Of a stretch of DNA of 58,660 bases, positions 26,051 through 33,093 are shown piece after piece. The notes beneath the pieces were generated by a model. That model was not told the origin of the DNA and did not search any database. It was given only the letters and a program-made list of their open reading frames with translations. The translations under genes were made by a program, and so were the position numbers. Numbering within the stretch: the first letter of the stretch is position 1; every line of letters begins with the position of its first letter. Source of the DNA: Dokdonella_A sp040005635 (lineage in GTDB: Bacteria > Pseudomonadota > Gammaproteobacteria > Xanthomonadales > Rhodanobacteraceae); NCBI GenBank assembly GCA_040005635.1, contig JBDTYM010000012.1, forward strand, positions 1 through 58,660. The letters run 5' to 3'.

Positions 26051-27346
26051 ATGACGCCATCGCTGACATCGCCCTCCGCATCCCAATCGCACAACGCGCG
26101 CGAGCTGATGGGCACACTCGCGTGGCTGCGCCTGTGCGCGGTATCCGGGCAGGCGCTGACCGTCGCTGTCGTCGCCTGCGTTTTTCACATGGCGATTCCG
26201 CTGGAACCCTTGGCGCTCGGCGTCGGCGCGCTCGCGCTGTTCGCGCTGTTTGCGTTCTGGCGACTGCGCCAGGCATGGCCGGCCAGCCTGTCCGAAGCGT
26301 TCGCGCACATTTCGGTCGACGTGCTCGTGCTCGCCTTCCTGCTCTATTTTTCAGGGGGCGCCACCAATCCGTTTGTCTCGCTGCTGGTGATGCCGATCGC
26401 TCTGGCCGCCGCGGCACTGCCGCGACGCCATGTAATCGCGGTCGCTCTGCTCGCCGCCGTCTGCTACCTGCTGCTGATTCCCTGGCACATCGCGCTGCCG
26501 CCCGCGCCGCAGACGCGGAGCGGCGATTTCAATCTGCATGTCGCCGGCATGGCGATCAACTTCGTCGTAACCGCCGCCGTACTCGCCTTCTTCATCGCGC
26601 GCCTCGCACGTGCGTTGCGCAATCGCGAAGCGGACGTACAGCACGAACGCGAGCGCGCATTGCGCGACGAAGGCATTCTTGCGATCGCCACGCAGGCCGC
26701 CGGCACCGCGCATGAACTCAATACGCCGCTGTCGACGATCCGCACCCTGCTCGCCGAGCTGCGCCGCGAGAATGAAGGCAATCTGGCCCTCGCCGCCGAT
26801 CTCGACCTGCTCAGCGGCCAGGCAGAACGCTGCCGCGACATCCTGCGCGAACTGGTCGCGGTCGGCAGCCGCCAACTCGCGGGCACGCCTTTGCGCCTGC
26901 CGCTGTCCGAATTCGTGCATGACTGCGAGAACCAGTTCCGCCTGCTGCGTCCTGAGGTCGCCTTGACCACGGCGATGGACGAGATCGCACAGACGCGCGT
27001 CATCGAGGCGGCGCCGAATCTGCGCCATGCGCTGATCAATCTGCTCAACAACGCTGCCGATGCCTCGCTCGCGGCCGGCAGCGCCGCGATCGAACTCGGC
27101 ATCGTCGTCGGCGCCAGCATGGTCGAATTCTTCGTGCGCGACCATGGCGCCAGCGACGGCATGGCGCCGGGCGCCGGTATCGCATTCAAGAGCAGCAAGC
27201 GCGACGGCCTCGGCCTGGGGCTGGCGCTGGCGCATTCGACGGTCGAACGTCTCGGCGGCGAACTGACCGCGCAACCGCTCGCCGATGGCGGACTGCTGCA
27301 GCGCTTGCGCATCCCGCTCGCGGCATCGAGCGGCCATACCCTATAA
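26051..27346 (+). CDS. RegB/PrrB-type redox-sensing histidine kinase
   Basis: 431 residues with six membrane helices in residues 25-190. Two marks of the RegB family are present: the quinone-site loop SGGATNPF between helices, and the H box GTAHELNTPLST. The cysteine in QAERCRDILREL sits where redox-active Cys265 of RegB is found, as I recall. The ATP domain shows the N box NLRHALINLLNNAADAS and G box DGLGLGLALAHS. These kinases adjust respiration to redox state through RegA. ATG 26051 is preferred; the frame is open further upstream. It is 11 bases before its regulator. Confidence 0.87.
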   Translation: MTPSLTSPSASQSHNARELMGTLAWLRLCAVSGQALTVAVVACVFHMAIPLEPLALGVGALALFALFAFWRLRQAWPASLSEAFAHISVDVLVLAFLLYFSGGATNPFVSLLVMPIALAAAALPRRHVIAVALLAAVCYLLLIPWHIALPPAPQTRSGDFNLHVAGMAINFVVTAAVLAFFIARLARALRNREADVQHERERALRDEGILAIATQAAGTAHELNTPLSTIRTLLAELRRENEGNLALAADLDLLSGQAERCRDILRELVAVGSRQLAGTPLRLPLSEFVHDCENQFRLLRPEVALTTAMDEIAQTRVIEAAPNLRHALINLLNNAADASLAAGSAAIELGIVVGASMVEFFVRDHGASDGMAPGAGIAFKSSKRDGLGLGLALAHSTVERLGGELTAQPLADGGLLQRLRIPLAASSGHTL

Positions 27347-27357
27347 ACTGGCGCCCC

Positions 27358-27918
27358 ATGAACACGCAGACTCCGCATCGAGTGATCCTGATCGACGACG
27401 ACGCCGTGTTCAGCGCAGTGCTGGCACGTGCACTCGGCACGCGCGGGTTCGTCGTCGATACCGCCATCGACAGTGCGCACGCACTCGCCCTGGTGCGCGA
27501 GAACGCGCCGGATTTTGCGGTGCTCGATCTCAAGCTCGGCGCCGAAAACGGCCTAACGCTGATTCCCGAGCTGCTCGCGGCACGCCCGGAACTGCGCATC
27601 CTGCTGTTGACGGGCTATGCCTCGATCGCGACCGCCGTCGAAGCGATCAAGCGCGGCGCGCACGACTACCTCGCGAAACCCGTCGACGCCGACCAGGTCG
27701 TGCAAGCCTTGCTCGGCGATGCCGGCGACGACACGGATGCACCGCTGTCGATGCACACGCCGCCGCTGAAGCGGCTGGAATGGGAGCACATCCAGCGCGT
27801 GCTCACCGAATGCGGCGGCAACATCTCGGAAACCGCACGCCGTCTCGGCCTGCATCGGCGCACCTTGCAGCGCAAGTTGTCGAAACGGCCGGTGCGCGAG
27901 GTCAGCGCGGATCGCTGA
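27358..27918 (+). CDS. RegA/PrrA/ActR-type response regulator
   Basis: 186 residues. The receiver domain begins VILIDDDAVFSAVLARAL, with the phosphorylated Asp in FAVLDLKLGAENGLTLIPEL and Lys in DYLAKP. A short linker leads to a Fis-type helix-turn-helix, ISETARRLGLHRRTLQRKL, the two-domain plan of RegA. It follows the RegB-like kinase by 11 bases. Its stop overlaps the convergent DUF3037 gene by 17 bases. Confidence 0.9.
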   Translation: MNTQTPHRVILIDDDAVFSAVLARALGTRGFVVDTAIDSAHALALVRENAPDFAVLDLKLGAENGLTLIPELLAARPELRILLLTGYASIATAVEAIKRGAHDYLAKPVDADQVVQALLGDAGDDTDAPLSMHTPPLKRLEWEHIQRVLTECGGNISETARRLGLHRRTLQRKLSKRPVREVSADR

Positions 27919-28315
27919 GTGGCGCGGCGTCCCGCTGCGGTGCGCGCACCATCGTAGCGAGCAGACGTTCGAGCATCGCCGCCGAATCGGTACAGCGGCC
28001 GGTATGCACCGGCGAGGTCTGGATCATCGTACTGCGCGGCGCCGTGAGCCAGTGGAAACGCTCGCGTTTGGGCAGCTGTCCGATCGGCCCCGCCGTCACG
28101 CCGCCAGCGCAGATGGCCGGAAACGCCGCCAGATGCGCGCGGATCGTGGCCAGATCCAGCGTCGGCGCGAATGCGCACAGGCGGCTTTCATCGAGCTCGA
28201 TGCGAGCTTCCAGATAGTCGCCGATCTGACTCGACAGCACGACGCCGACGTTGACGAACTCGCCGCGTTCGACGCGTGGCACGACGCGGATCACCGCGTA
28301 GTCATACGCGTGCAC
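27902..28315 (-). CDS. DUF3037 protein, partner of the HipA-like kinase
   Basis: 137 residues. It opens HAYDYAVIRVVPRVERGEFVN and includes VGVVLSSQIGDYLEARI, the DUF3037 pattern. I chose GTG 28315 because a full AGGAGG (28322-28327) sits 6 bases before it. The start lies 14 bases inside the end of the HipA-like gene, so the two are coupled. DUF3037 next to a HipA-like kinase is a recurrent pair in bacteria; its function is not known to me. Confidence 0.85.
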   Translation of the reverse strand: MHAYDYAVIRVVPRVERGEFVNVGVVLSSQIGDYLEARIELDESRLCAFAPTLDLATIRAHLAAFPAICAGGVTAGPIGQLPKRERFHWLTAPRSTMIQTSPVHTGRCTDSAAMLERLLATMVRAPQRDAAPLSDPR

Positions 28316-29075
28316 GGATCGCCTCCTGCGCGAAGGCGCGCGGCGCTTCCAGGCGCCGGCACAGATACTGCGCATACGCCGTACGATGTTCCTGCACGCT
28401 GGCGAATGGCGCGTCGCCGCCAAGCCAGGCGTCGGGCACCAGTGCAACGATGCGTTCGATCGTGGCGCGCGTGAGCAGGCTGCCGAGGCGCTCGTCCGCT
28501 TCGCGCAGGGCGCTCGCAAACGGCAGCAGCACGTGATCCTTGATGCGTGCGAACGGCGTGGCCGCGCGATCGAGATAGGCGTCCCAGTCGTGATGGAAAT
28601 ACAGGGCCGCACCGTGATCGATCAGCCACAGTCTGTGATGCCACATCAGCAGGTTCGTGTTGCGTGCCGTGCGGTCGACATTGCTGACATAGGCGTCGAA
28701 CCAGACGATCGCCGAAGCCAGCTCCGCATCGACCTGCTCGACGACCGGGTCGAAGGTGACCGACCCCGGCAGATAATCGAGGGCGAGATTGAGGCCGGCG
28801 CTGGCACGGATCAAATGCTGGATTTCCGGGTCCGGCTCAGTGCGCGCAAGATCGGGATCGAGTTCGACGAAGACGATTTCCGGGACGCGCAGGCCGAGCG
28901 CACGCGCGATTTCGCCGGCGACGAGCTCGGCGATCAGCGCCTTCGCGCCCTGCCCGGCTCCGCGGAACTTCAGCACGTACAGGCCGTCGTCGTCCGCCTC
29001 GATGATCGCGGGCAGCGAGCCGCCTTCGCGCAGCGGGGTGACGTAGCGGGTGGCTGAGATCGTGCGCAGCATCAT
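28302..29075 (-). CDS. HipA-like kinase (HipA_2 domain)
   Basis: 257 residues, shorter than HipA itself (about 440) because the N-terminal subdomain is missing. Visible kinase-like segments are LYVLKFRGAGQGAKALIAEL with the likely ATP lysine, IVWFDAYVSNVDRTARNTNL, in which the D..NVDR..N pattern matches the catalytic loop, and LWLIDHGAALYFHHDW with the DHG metal motif. The start has two adjacent ATGs (29075 and 29072) and no ribosome site. There is no HipB antitoxin gene beside it; DUF3037 takes that place. Confidence 0.82.
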   Translation of the reverse strand: MMLRTISATRYVTPLREGGSLPAIIEADDDGLYVLKFRGAGQGAKALIAELVAGEIARALGLRVPEIVFVELDPDLARTEPDPEIQHLIRASAGLNLALDYLPGSVTFDPVVEQVDAELASAIVWFDAYVSNVDRTARNTNLLMWHHRLWLIDHGAALYFHHDWDAYLDRAATPFARIKDHVLLPFASALREADERLGSLLTRATIERIVALVPDAWLGGDAPFASVQEHRTAYAQYLCRRLEAPRAFAQEAIRARV

Positions 29076-29173
29076 GATTCGAATTCAGTTGTCATCACTC
29101 AAGCCAACACAAACGGTGAATGACCGATGCGCGCGGCGATTCCATCTCGAGCCTCATCGAACTCGCCGATACT

Positions 29174-29746
29174 TCAATGACCACACAACTGATCCTCGCA
29201 AGGAATTCCATCGTTGTCTCCGTCCATGACTGTCCCTGGGCAATTGTGCAGATAAAAAGTGGCTTCCTCACACGATGCCATCTGCGAACAATGGGTCTTG
29301 CCTTGGCATTGGAAGGAATCGACGCTACCTGTGACCGCGTGACGTAGCGCAGCCGTATCGGTTCCCTGTGACGTCTCTTGAGCGCTGCCGCGAACCGCCG
29401 TATCGCTCGAAGAATCCAAAATTCGGCTCAATCGCGATAGTTGCGTAGAGCAGACTCCGCCGACCGCTGCCGCAGCGACGAGTGCCACCACCATCGGCCA
29501 CGCGTTGCGCGACGGCCTGCGCGAATGCGCAGCGTCCAAATCGACGAACAACGCCTTGGTTGCAGCCACTCGCGCATTGGTTCCGCTCTGGACTTCGTAG
29601 GTCACCAGGTCACCGACCAGGGGGCGCTTCGTTCGTCGCTGAAAGCTGGAAATGTGCAGGAATATTTCCGTGCCGCCGCCATTGGGCGTGACGAAACCGA
29701 ATCCCCGGGCTTCTTTCCAGCTTGTTATCCTCCCCTGATAGCGCAT
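29174..29746 (-). CDS. Cold-shock domain, membrane helix and Excalibur domain protein
   Basis: 190 residues with three parts. Residues 1-65 are a cold-shock domain (GRITSWKEARGFGFVTP, EIFLHISSF) that should bind nucleic acid. Residues 82-100 form one membrane helix (WPMVVALVAAAAVGGVCS). The C-terminal 50 residues are an Excalibur-type calcium domain with CQGKTHCSQMASCEEA and DGDNDGIPCED. The topology puts the nucleic-acid domain in the cytoplasm and the calcium domain outside. It is 33 bases after the isoaspartyl peptidase. Confidence 0.85.
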   Translation of the reverse strand: MRYQGRITSWKEARGFGFVTPNGGGTEIFLHISSFQRRTKRPLVGDLVTYEVQSGTNARVAATKALFVDLDAAHSRRPSRNAWPMVVALVAAAAVGGVCSTQLSRLSRILDSSSDTAVRGSAQETSQGTDTAALRHAVTGSVDSFQCQGKTHCSQMASCEEATFYLHNCPGTVMDGDNDGIPCEDQLCGH

Positions 29747-29779
29747 GAAAGCATTAGCCGCCGTTATTTCCGCCGAAGT

Positions 29780-30697
29780 TCATTCGGCCAGCAAGTGAAC
29801 GAACAGATTTCCTTCGCGGTCGACCCACCCGCGATACATTCCATCCGTATTGAACGGCGTCGCGAAGTTTCCAAGGTCATCCAGCGCAATCGCGCCACCA
29901 TCGCCGCCGAGCCTGGGGATGATGTCCATGACGACTTCCGTTGCCGCCTGCGCGACTGACTTGCTCGCATACTCGACGCGCGCGCAAATATCGTGTGCGG
30001 CAGCACTGCGAATGTAGTACTCGCCCCAGCCCGTCGCGGAAACCGCGCAGTGTGCGTTTGCATAGGTGCCGGCGCCAATCAGCGGCGAATCGCCGACGCG
30101 GCCCCAGCGCTTGTTCGTCATGCCGCCGGTCGAGGTTGCCGCGGCCAGCCGGCCGTGCACATCGAGTGCGACGGCGCCGACGGTGCCATGGTGCGGCGTC
30201 CGCGCAGGATCGACGCGCTGCTCCGCCTCATCGCGCAGCGCCTGCTGCAGTTGCTGCCAGCGATCATCAGTGTGGAAATAGGCTGGATCGGCAAGTTCGA
30301 CCCCTGCCGTCGTCGCGAACGCCTCGGCACCGGCGCCGACCAGGAACACATGCGGCGACGCATTCATCACGGCACGCGCGAGCAGCACCGGATTCTTCAC
30401 ACGCTGCACGCCAGCGACCGCGCCGGCGCGCAAGCTCGCTCCGTCCATGATTGCAGCGTCCATTTCGTTGCTACCTTCGTGGGTGAAGACCGAGCCCTTG
30501 CCGGCGTTGAAACTGGGCGAGTCCTCCATCACCACCACTGCTGCCGCGACGGCGTCCAGACTGCTGCCGCCTGCTTTCAGCACGGCGTGACCGGCCTGCA
30601 AGGCCGCTTCGAGATCGGCGCGAACGCGCGCTTCCTTCTCCGGCGTGAGGTCGGCCTTGATGACGCCGGCGCCGCCGTGGATGACGAGTACGTGCAC
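29780..30697 (-). CDS. iaaA: Isoaspartyl peptidase/L-asparaginase
   Basis: 305 residues. It is a plant-type asparaginase, an Ntn hydrolase that self-cleaves before a threonine. The N-terminal VLVIHGGAG, the autocleavage motif HHGTVGAVALD with the nucleophile Thr, and STGGMTNKRWGRVGDSPLIGAGTYA are present. GTG 30697 is chosen because GGAG lies 6 bases upstream and the protein then starts like its relatives; a farther GTG at 30745 would add 16 residues that look like a weak hydrophobic leader. It removes isoaspartyl residues or degrades asparagine. Confidence 0.92.
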   Translation of the reverse strand: MHVLVIHGGAGVIKADLTPEKEARVRADLEAALQAGHAVLKAGGSSLDAVAAAVVVMEDSPSFNAGKGSVFTHEGSNEMDAAIMDGASLRAGAVAGVQRVKNPVLLARAVMNASPHVFLVGAGAEAFATTAGVELADPAYFHTDDRWQQLQQALRDEAEQRVDPARTPHHGTVGAVALDVHGRLAAATSTGGMTNKRWGRVGDSPLIGAGTYANAHCAVSATGWGEYYIRSAAAHDICARVEYASKSVAQAATEVVMDIIPRLGGDGGAIALDDLGNFATPFNTDGMYRGWVDREGNLFVHLLAE

Positions 30698-30805
30698 GAA
30701 AGACTCCGCGAAAGCAAAGACTGAAAGCAAGAAACGAAGGCTCACCGGCGCGCGCCAGCGCGCGTGATCGGTCTGCGCCGAGTATAGACGCGGACGATGC
30801 GGCGC

Positions 30806-32098
30806 TCAGCGCCCGGCGGCGACCGGAAAGCCGACGCGGATCGTCGTGCCCAGGCCGAGCTTGCTCGCGATATTGACGTCCCAGCCGAAGCGGTCGGCCA
30901 GGCGCTTGACGATCGACAGGCCGATGCCGTGGCCTTCGCCCTTGCCGCGACCGCGGTAGAACGACTCGAACACATGCGCGAGGTCCTCTTCGCTCATGCC
31001 GATGCCGGTGTCGCGCACGATCAGGCAACCGGTGTCGATCGTCACCGTCACCGCGCCGCGCTCGGTGTACATGCAGGCATTGCGGATCAGGTTGCCGACG
31101 AGCACGCCGAATGCGCGCGGCGAGGTATGCAAGCCGAACACCGCGCGCTCCTCGAGACTGAGGTGCACCGGCTTGTCGTCGACCAGCGGTTGTGCGCGCT
31201 CGACCTCCTCGCGCACCGCTTCGTTGATCGTGAAATCCTCTTCCGGCAGGCCGACGCCGTCCTCACGCGCGAGGATCAGGAAGGAGTCGATCAAGGCCTC
31301 CATGTCGCGCGCGGCGCGGCGCACGCGCCCTGCCGTGCGCCGCGTGAACGGCGGCAGGTCCTCTTCATCGAGCAGGATGTCCGCGCCAACCTTGATCACG
31401 GTCAACGGTGTGCGCAACTCGTGGCTGGCGTCGCGGGTGAAGTTGCGCTCGCGTTCGACGAAATCTTCCAGGCGCGACGCGAAACCGTGCAGCGCGCGCG
31501 CCAGACTCGCTACATCGCTGTCGACCTCGACATTCAGTGGCAGGTTTTCCGGCAACAACGCATCGACGTCGGGCTGGCTCGGGTCCCACGCGCGCACGGT
31601 GTCGGCGAGCACGACGACCGGTGCGAGCGCGCGCCGCGAGGCGCGATAAGCCATCACCGCCGTGCTGCCGCCGACGGTCAGAATGATCAGCACGAGGCCG
31701 AATCCGAGCCAGGATAGGTAGACCAGCCTGTGTGTGAAGACGACATACAATCGGCCCGAGCCGGTGTCGGTAACGAGTGCGGCGTAGTGCCGTGCGGCGT
31801 GTTGATGGTGGAAGCCCGGCTCGAGCGGGCGCACGAATTCGGGCAACACCGCGGCTTCTTCCGGCGTGCGCACCAGCCACGACTCGACGAAGGCGCTCTT
31901 TACCGGACGGGCCGCCGGGTCGAGCGCAAGGCGCGCCGTGAACGCAGCCGTCTCGCGCTCGACGATATCGCGCAGCATGAAATTCTCGACCAGGGTGATG
32001 GCGACGTACACGCCGAGCATCGCGGACAGACTGATCGCCGCCATCTGCTGGATGAATACCGCCCAGATCTTGCGCCGGATGCCGTCAGGGCGTTGCAT
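30806..32098 (-). CDS. Sensor histidine kinase of an OmpR-type pair
   Basis: 430 residues. Helices at about 14-36 and 128-150 flank a short periplasmic domain (about 90 residues). Then come a HAMP-like linker, the H box DASHELRTPLTVIKVGADIL, the N box LVGNLIRNACMYT, DTGIGMSEED and the G box GEGHGIGLSIVKRLADRFGW. The gene follows the response regulator at 32198-32929 with a 99-base gap. The stimulus is unknown. Confidence 0.9.
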   Translation of the reverse strand: MQRPDGIRRKIWAVFIQQMAAISLSAMLGVYVAITLVENFMLRDIVERETAAFTARLALDPAARPVKSAFVESWLVRTPEEAAVLPEFVRPLEPGFHHQHAARHYAALVTDTGSGRLYVVFTHRLVYLSWLGFGLVLIILTVGGSTAVMAYRASRRALAPVVVLADTVRAWDPSQPDVDALLPENLPLNVEVDSDVASLARALHGFASRLEDFVERERNFTRDASHELRTPLTVIKVGADILLDEEDLPPFTRRTAGRVRRAARDMEALIDSFLILAREDGVGLPEEDFTINEAVREEVERAQPLVDDKPVHLSLEERAVFGLHTSPRAFGVLVGNLIRNACMYTERGAVTVTIDTGCLIVRDTGIGMSEEDLAHVFESFYRGRGKGEGHGIGLSIVKRLADRFGWDVNIASKLGLGTTIRVGFPVAAGR

Positions 32099-32197
32099 TC
32101 AGTCTCACCACGGCGGCTCCGGCGAAGGCGAGGTCGTGCATCGAACGGAGCGCGCGCCCAGGCCTGCGGCGAGCGGGCATCGTGCCGCAAATCGGAC

Positions 32198-32929
32198 TCA
32201 GGCGCTGCGGCGATCCGGCACCACCTCGACGCCGATATCGGCCAGGCGATAACCCGAACTGTGGATCGTGTGCAGCAACTGGTTCGAGAACGGCCGGTCG
32301 ATGATCTTGCGCAGATTGTACAAGTGGCTGCGCAGAGTATCCGAATCGGGCAGCAGGTCACCCCAGACTTCGCGCTCGATGTCGCGCCGGCTGACCACAC
32401 GCGGCGATTCGCGCATCAGGATCATCAGCAGCTTGACTCCGATCGGCGCGAGCTGCAGCTCCTGGCCTGCGCGCGTCACGCGCAGAGTGGCGGTGTCGAG
32501 CTTGAGGTCGCCGACGGCCAGCACTTCGTCGCTGACCTGACGCCGGTTGCGGCGGATGAGTGAACGCACGCGCGCCTCGAGTTCGCGGATCTCGAACGGC
32601 TTCACCAGGTAGTCGTCGGCGCCGGCATCGAGCCCGACCAGCTTGTCCTCGACGGTGTCGCGCGCGGTCAGCATCAATACCGGCGTCGCGCGCTTCTCGT
32701 CGTGGCGCAAGCGCCGGCACAGCGAGATGCCGTCGAGACCCGGCAGCATCAGGTCCAGCACGACGACGTCGTAGCTGTTGGTGGAGGCGAGGCGCAGGCC
32801 GCTGATGCCATCGGCGGCGTAGTCGACCGAATAGCCCCGTCGTTCGAGGAATTCACCGACGGTTTCCGAAATGCCGCGGTTGTCCTCGATCAGCAGGATC
32901 GAGCCGGTCTGGTTCTCGCGCTTGTCCAC
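32198..32929 (-). CDS. OmpR-family response regulator
   Basis: 243 residues. Receiver: SILLIEDNRGISETVGEFLE, Asp in VVLDLMLPGLDG, Lys in YLVKP. The DNA-binding winged helix has VVSRRDIEREVWGDLLPDSD and LRSHLYNLRKIIDRPF. The start is GTG 32929, fixed by an ideal AGGAGG six bases upstream; the earlier GTG at 32944 overlaps that site. It is the first gene of the pair with the kinase at 30806. Two inverted repeats lie upstream and may be self-regulatory sites. Confidence 0.9.
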   Translation of the reverse strand: MDKRENQTGSILLIEDNRGISETVGEFLERRGYSVDYAADGISGLRLASTNSYDVVVLDLMLPGLDGISLCRRLRHDEKRATPVLMLTARDTVEDKLVGLDAGADDYLVKPFEIRELEARVRSLIRRNRRQVSDEVLAVGDLKLDTATLRVTRAGQELQLAPIGVKLLMILMRESPRVVSRRDIEREVWGDLLPDSDTLRSHLYNLRKIIDRPFSNQLLHTIHSSGYRLADIGVEVVPDRRSA

Positions 32930-32935
32930 GGCATC

Positions 32936-32941
32936 CCTCCT
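32936..32941 (-). promoter_or_regulatory. Ribosome binding site AGGAGG that sets a GTG start
   Basis: AGGAGG on the minus strand sits 6 bases before GTG 32929. It overlaps the first codons of a longer possible frame, which argues that translation begins at 32929. Confidence 0.8.
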
Positions 32942-32952
32942 CACACGGCATC

Positions 32953-32966
32953 TTCACGTTCGTGAA
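32953..32966. promoter_or_regulatory. Inverted repeat TTCACG-TT-CGTGAA
   Basis: Two perfect 6-base arms with a 2-base spacer, 24 bases upstream of the response-regulator start codon. It could be an operator in the leader region. The direct-repeat pattern normal for OmpR-type regulators is not seen here. Confidence 0.4.
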
Positions 32967-33022
32967 TGATTACGCGCCCGACGATGTGATCGAGGTGTGA
33001 AAAAGTAGACGTCTTTGCGCTG

Positions 33023-33036
33023 CAATTTGCAAATTG
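33023..33036. promoter_or_regulatory. Perfect 14-base palindrome CAATTTGCAAATTG
   Basis: AT-rich and fully palindromic, 94 to 107 bases before the response-regulator start and 16 bases past the hairpin at 33052-33080. It is a candidate operator for the two-component pair. Confidence 0.4.
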
Positions 33037-33051
33037 TGGACTAAAGGACAT

Positions 33052-33080
33052 GTCCACACCGGCTCTGCGCCGGTGTGGAC
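33052..33080 (-). terminator. Strong hairpin after dcp, likely terminator
   Basis: GTCCACACCGGC and GCCGGTGTGGAC form a perfect 12-base stem with a 5-base loop, starting 14 bases beyond the dcp stop. A full T tract is missing on the minus strand, so termination may be partial or factor-assisted. Confidence 0.65.
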
Positions 33081-33093
33081 GCGTGCAGCGGCC

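Noticed and set aside
25531..26051. A tRNA or small RNA gene in the largest intergenic gap
   Set aside because: I could not find a cloverleaf, a conserved T-loop or a terminator that would support one.
30698..30745. Longer isoaspartyl peptidase with a hydrophobic leader
   Set aside because: GTG 30745 has no ribosome site, while GTG 30697 has GGAG and fits the family N-terminus; a weak signal peptide remains possible.
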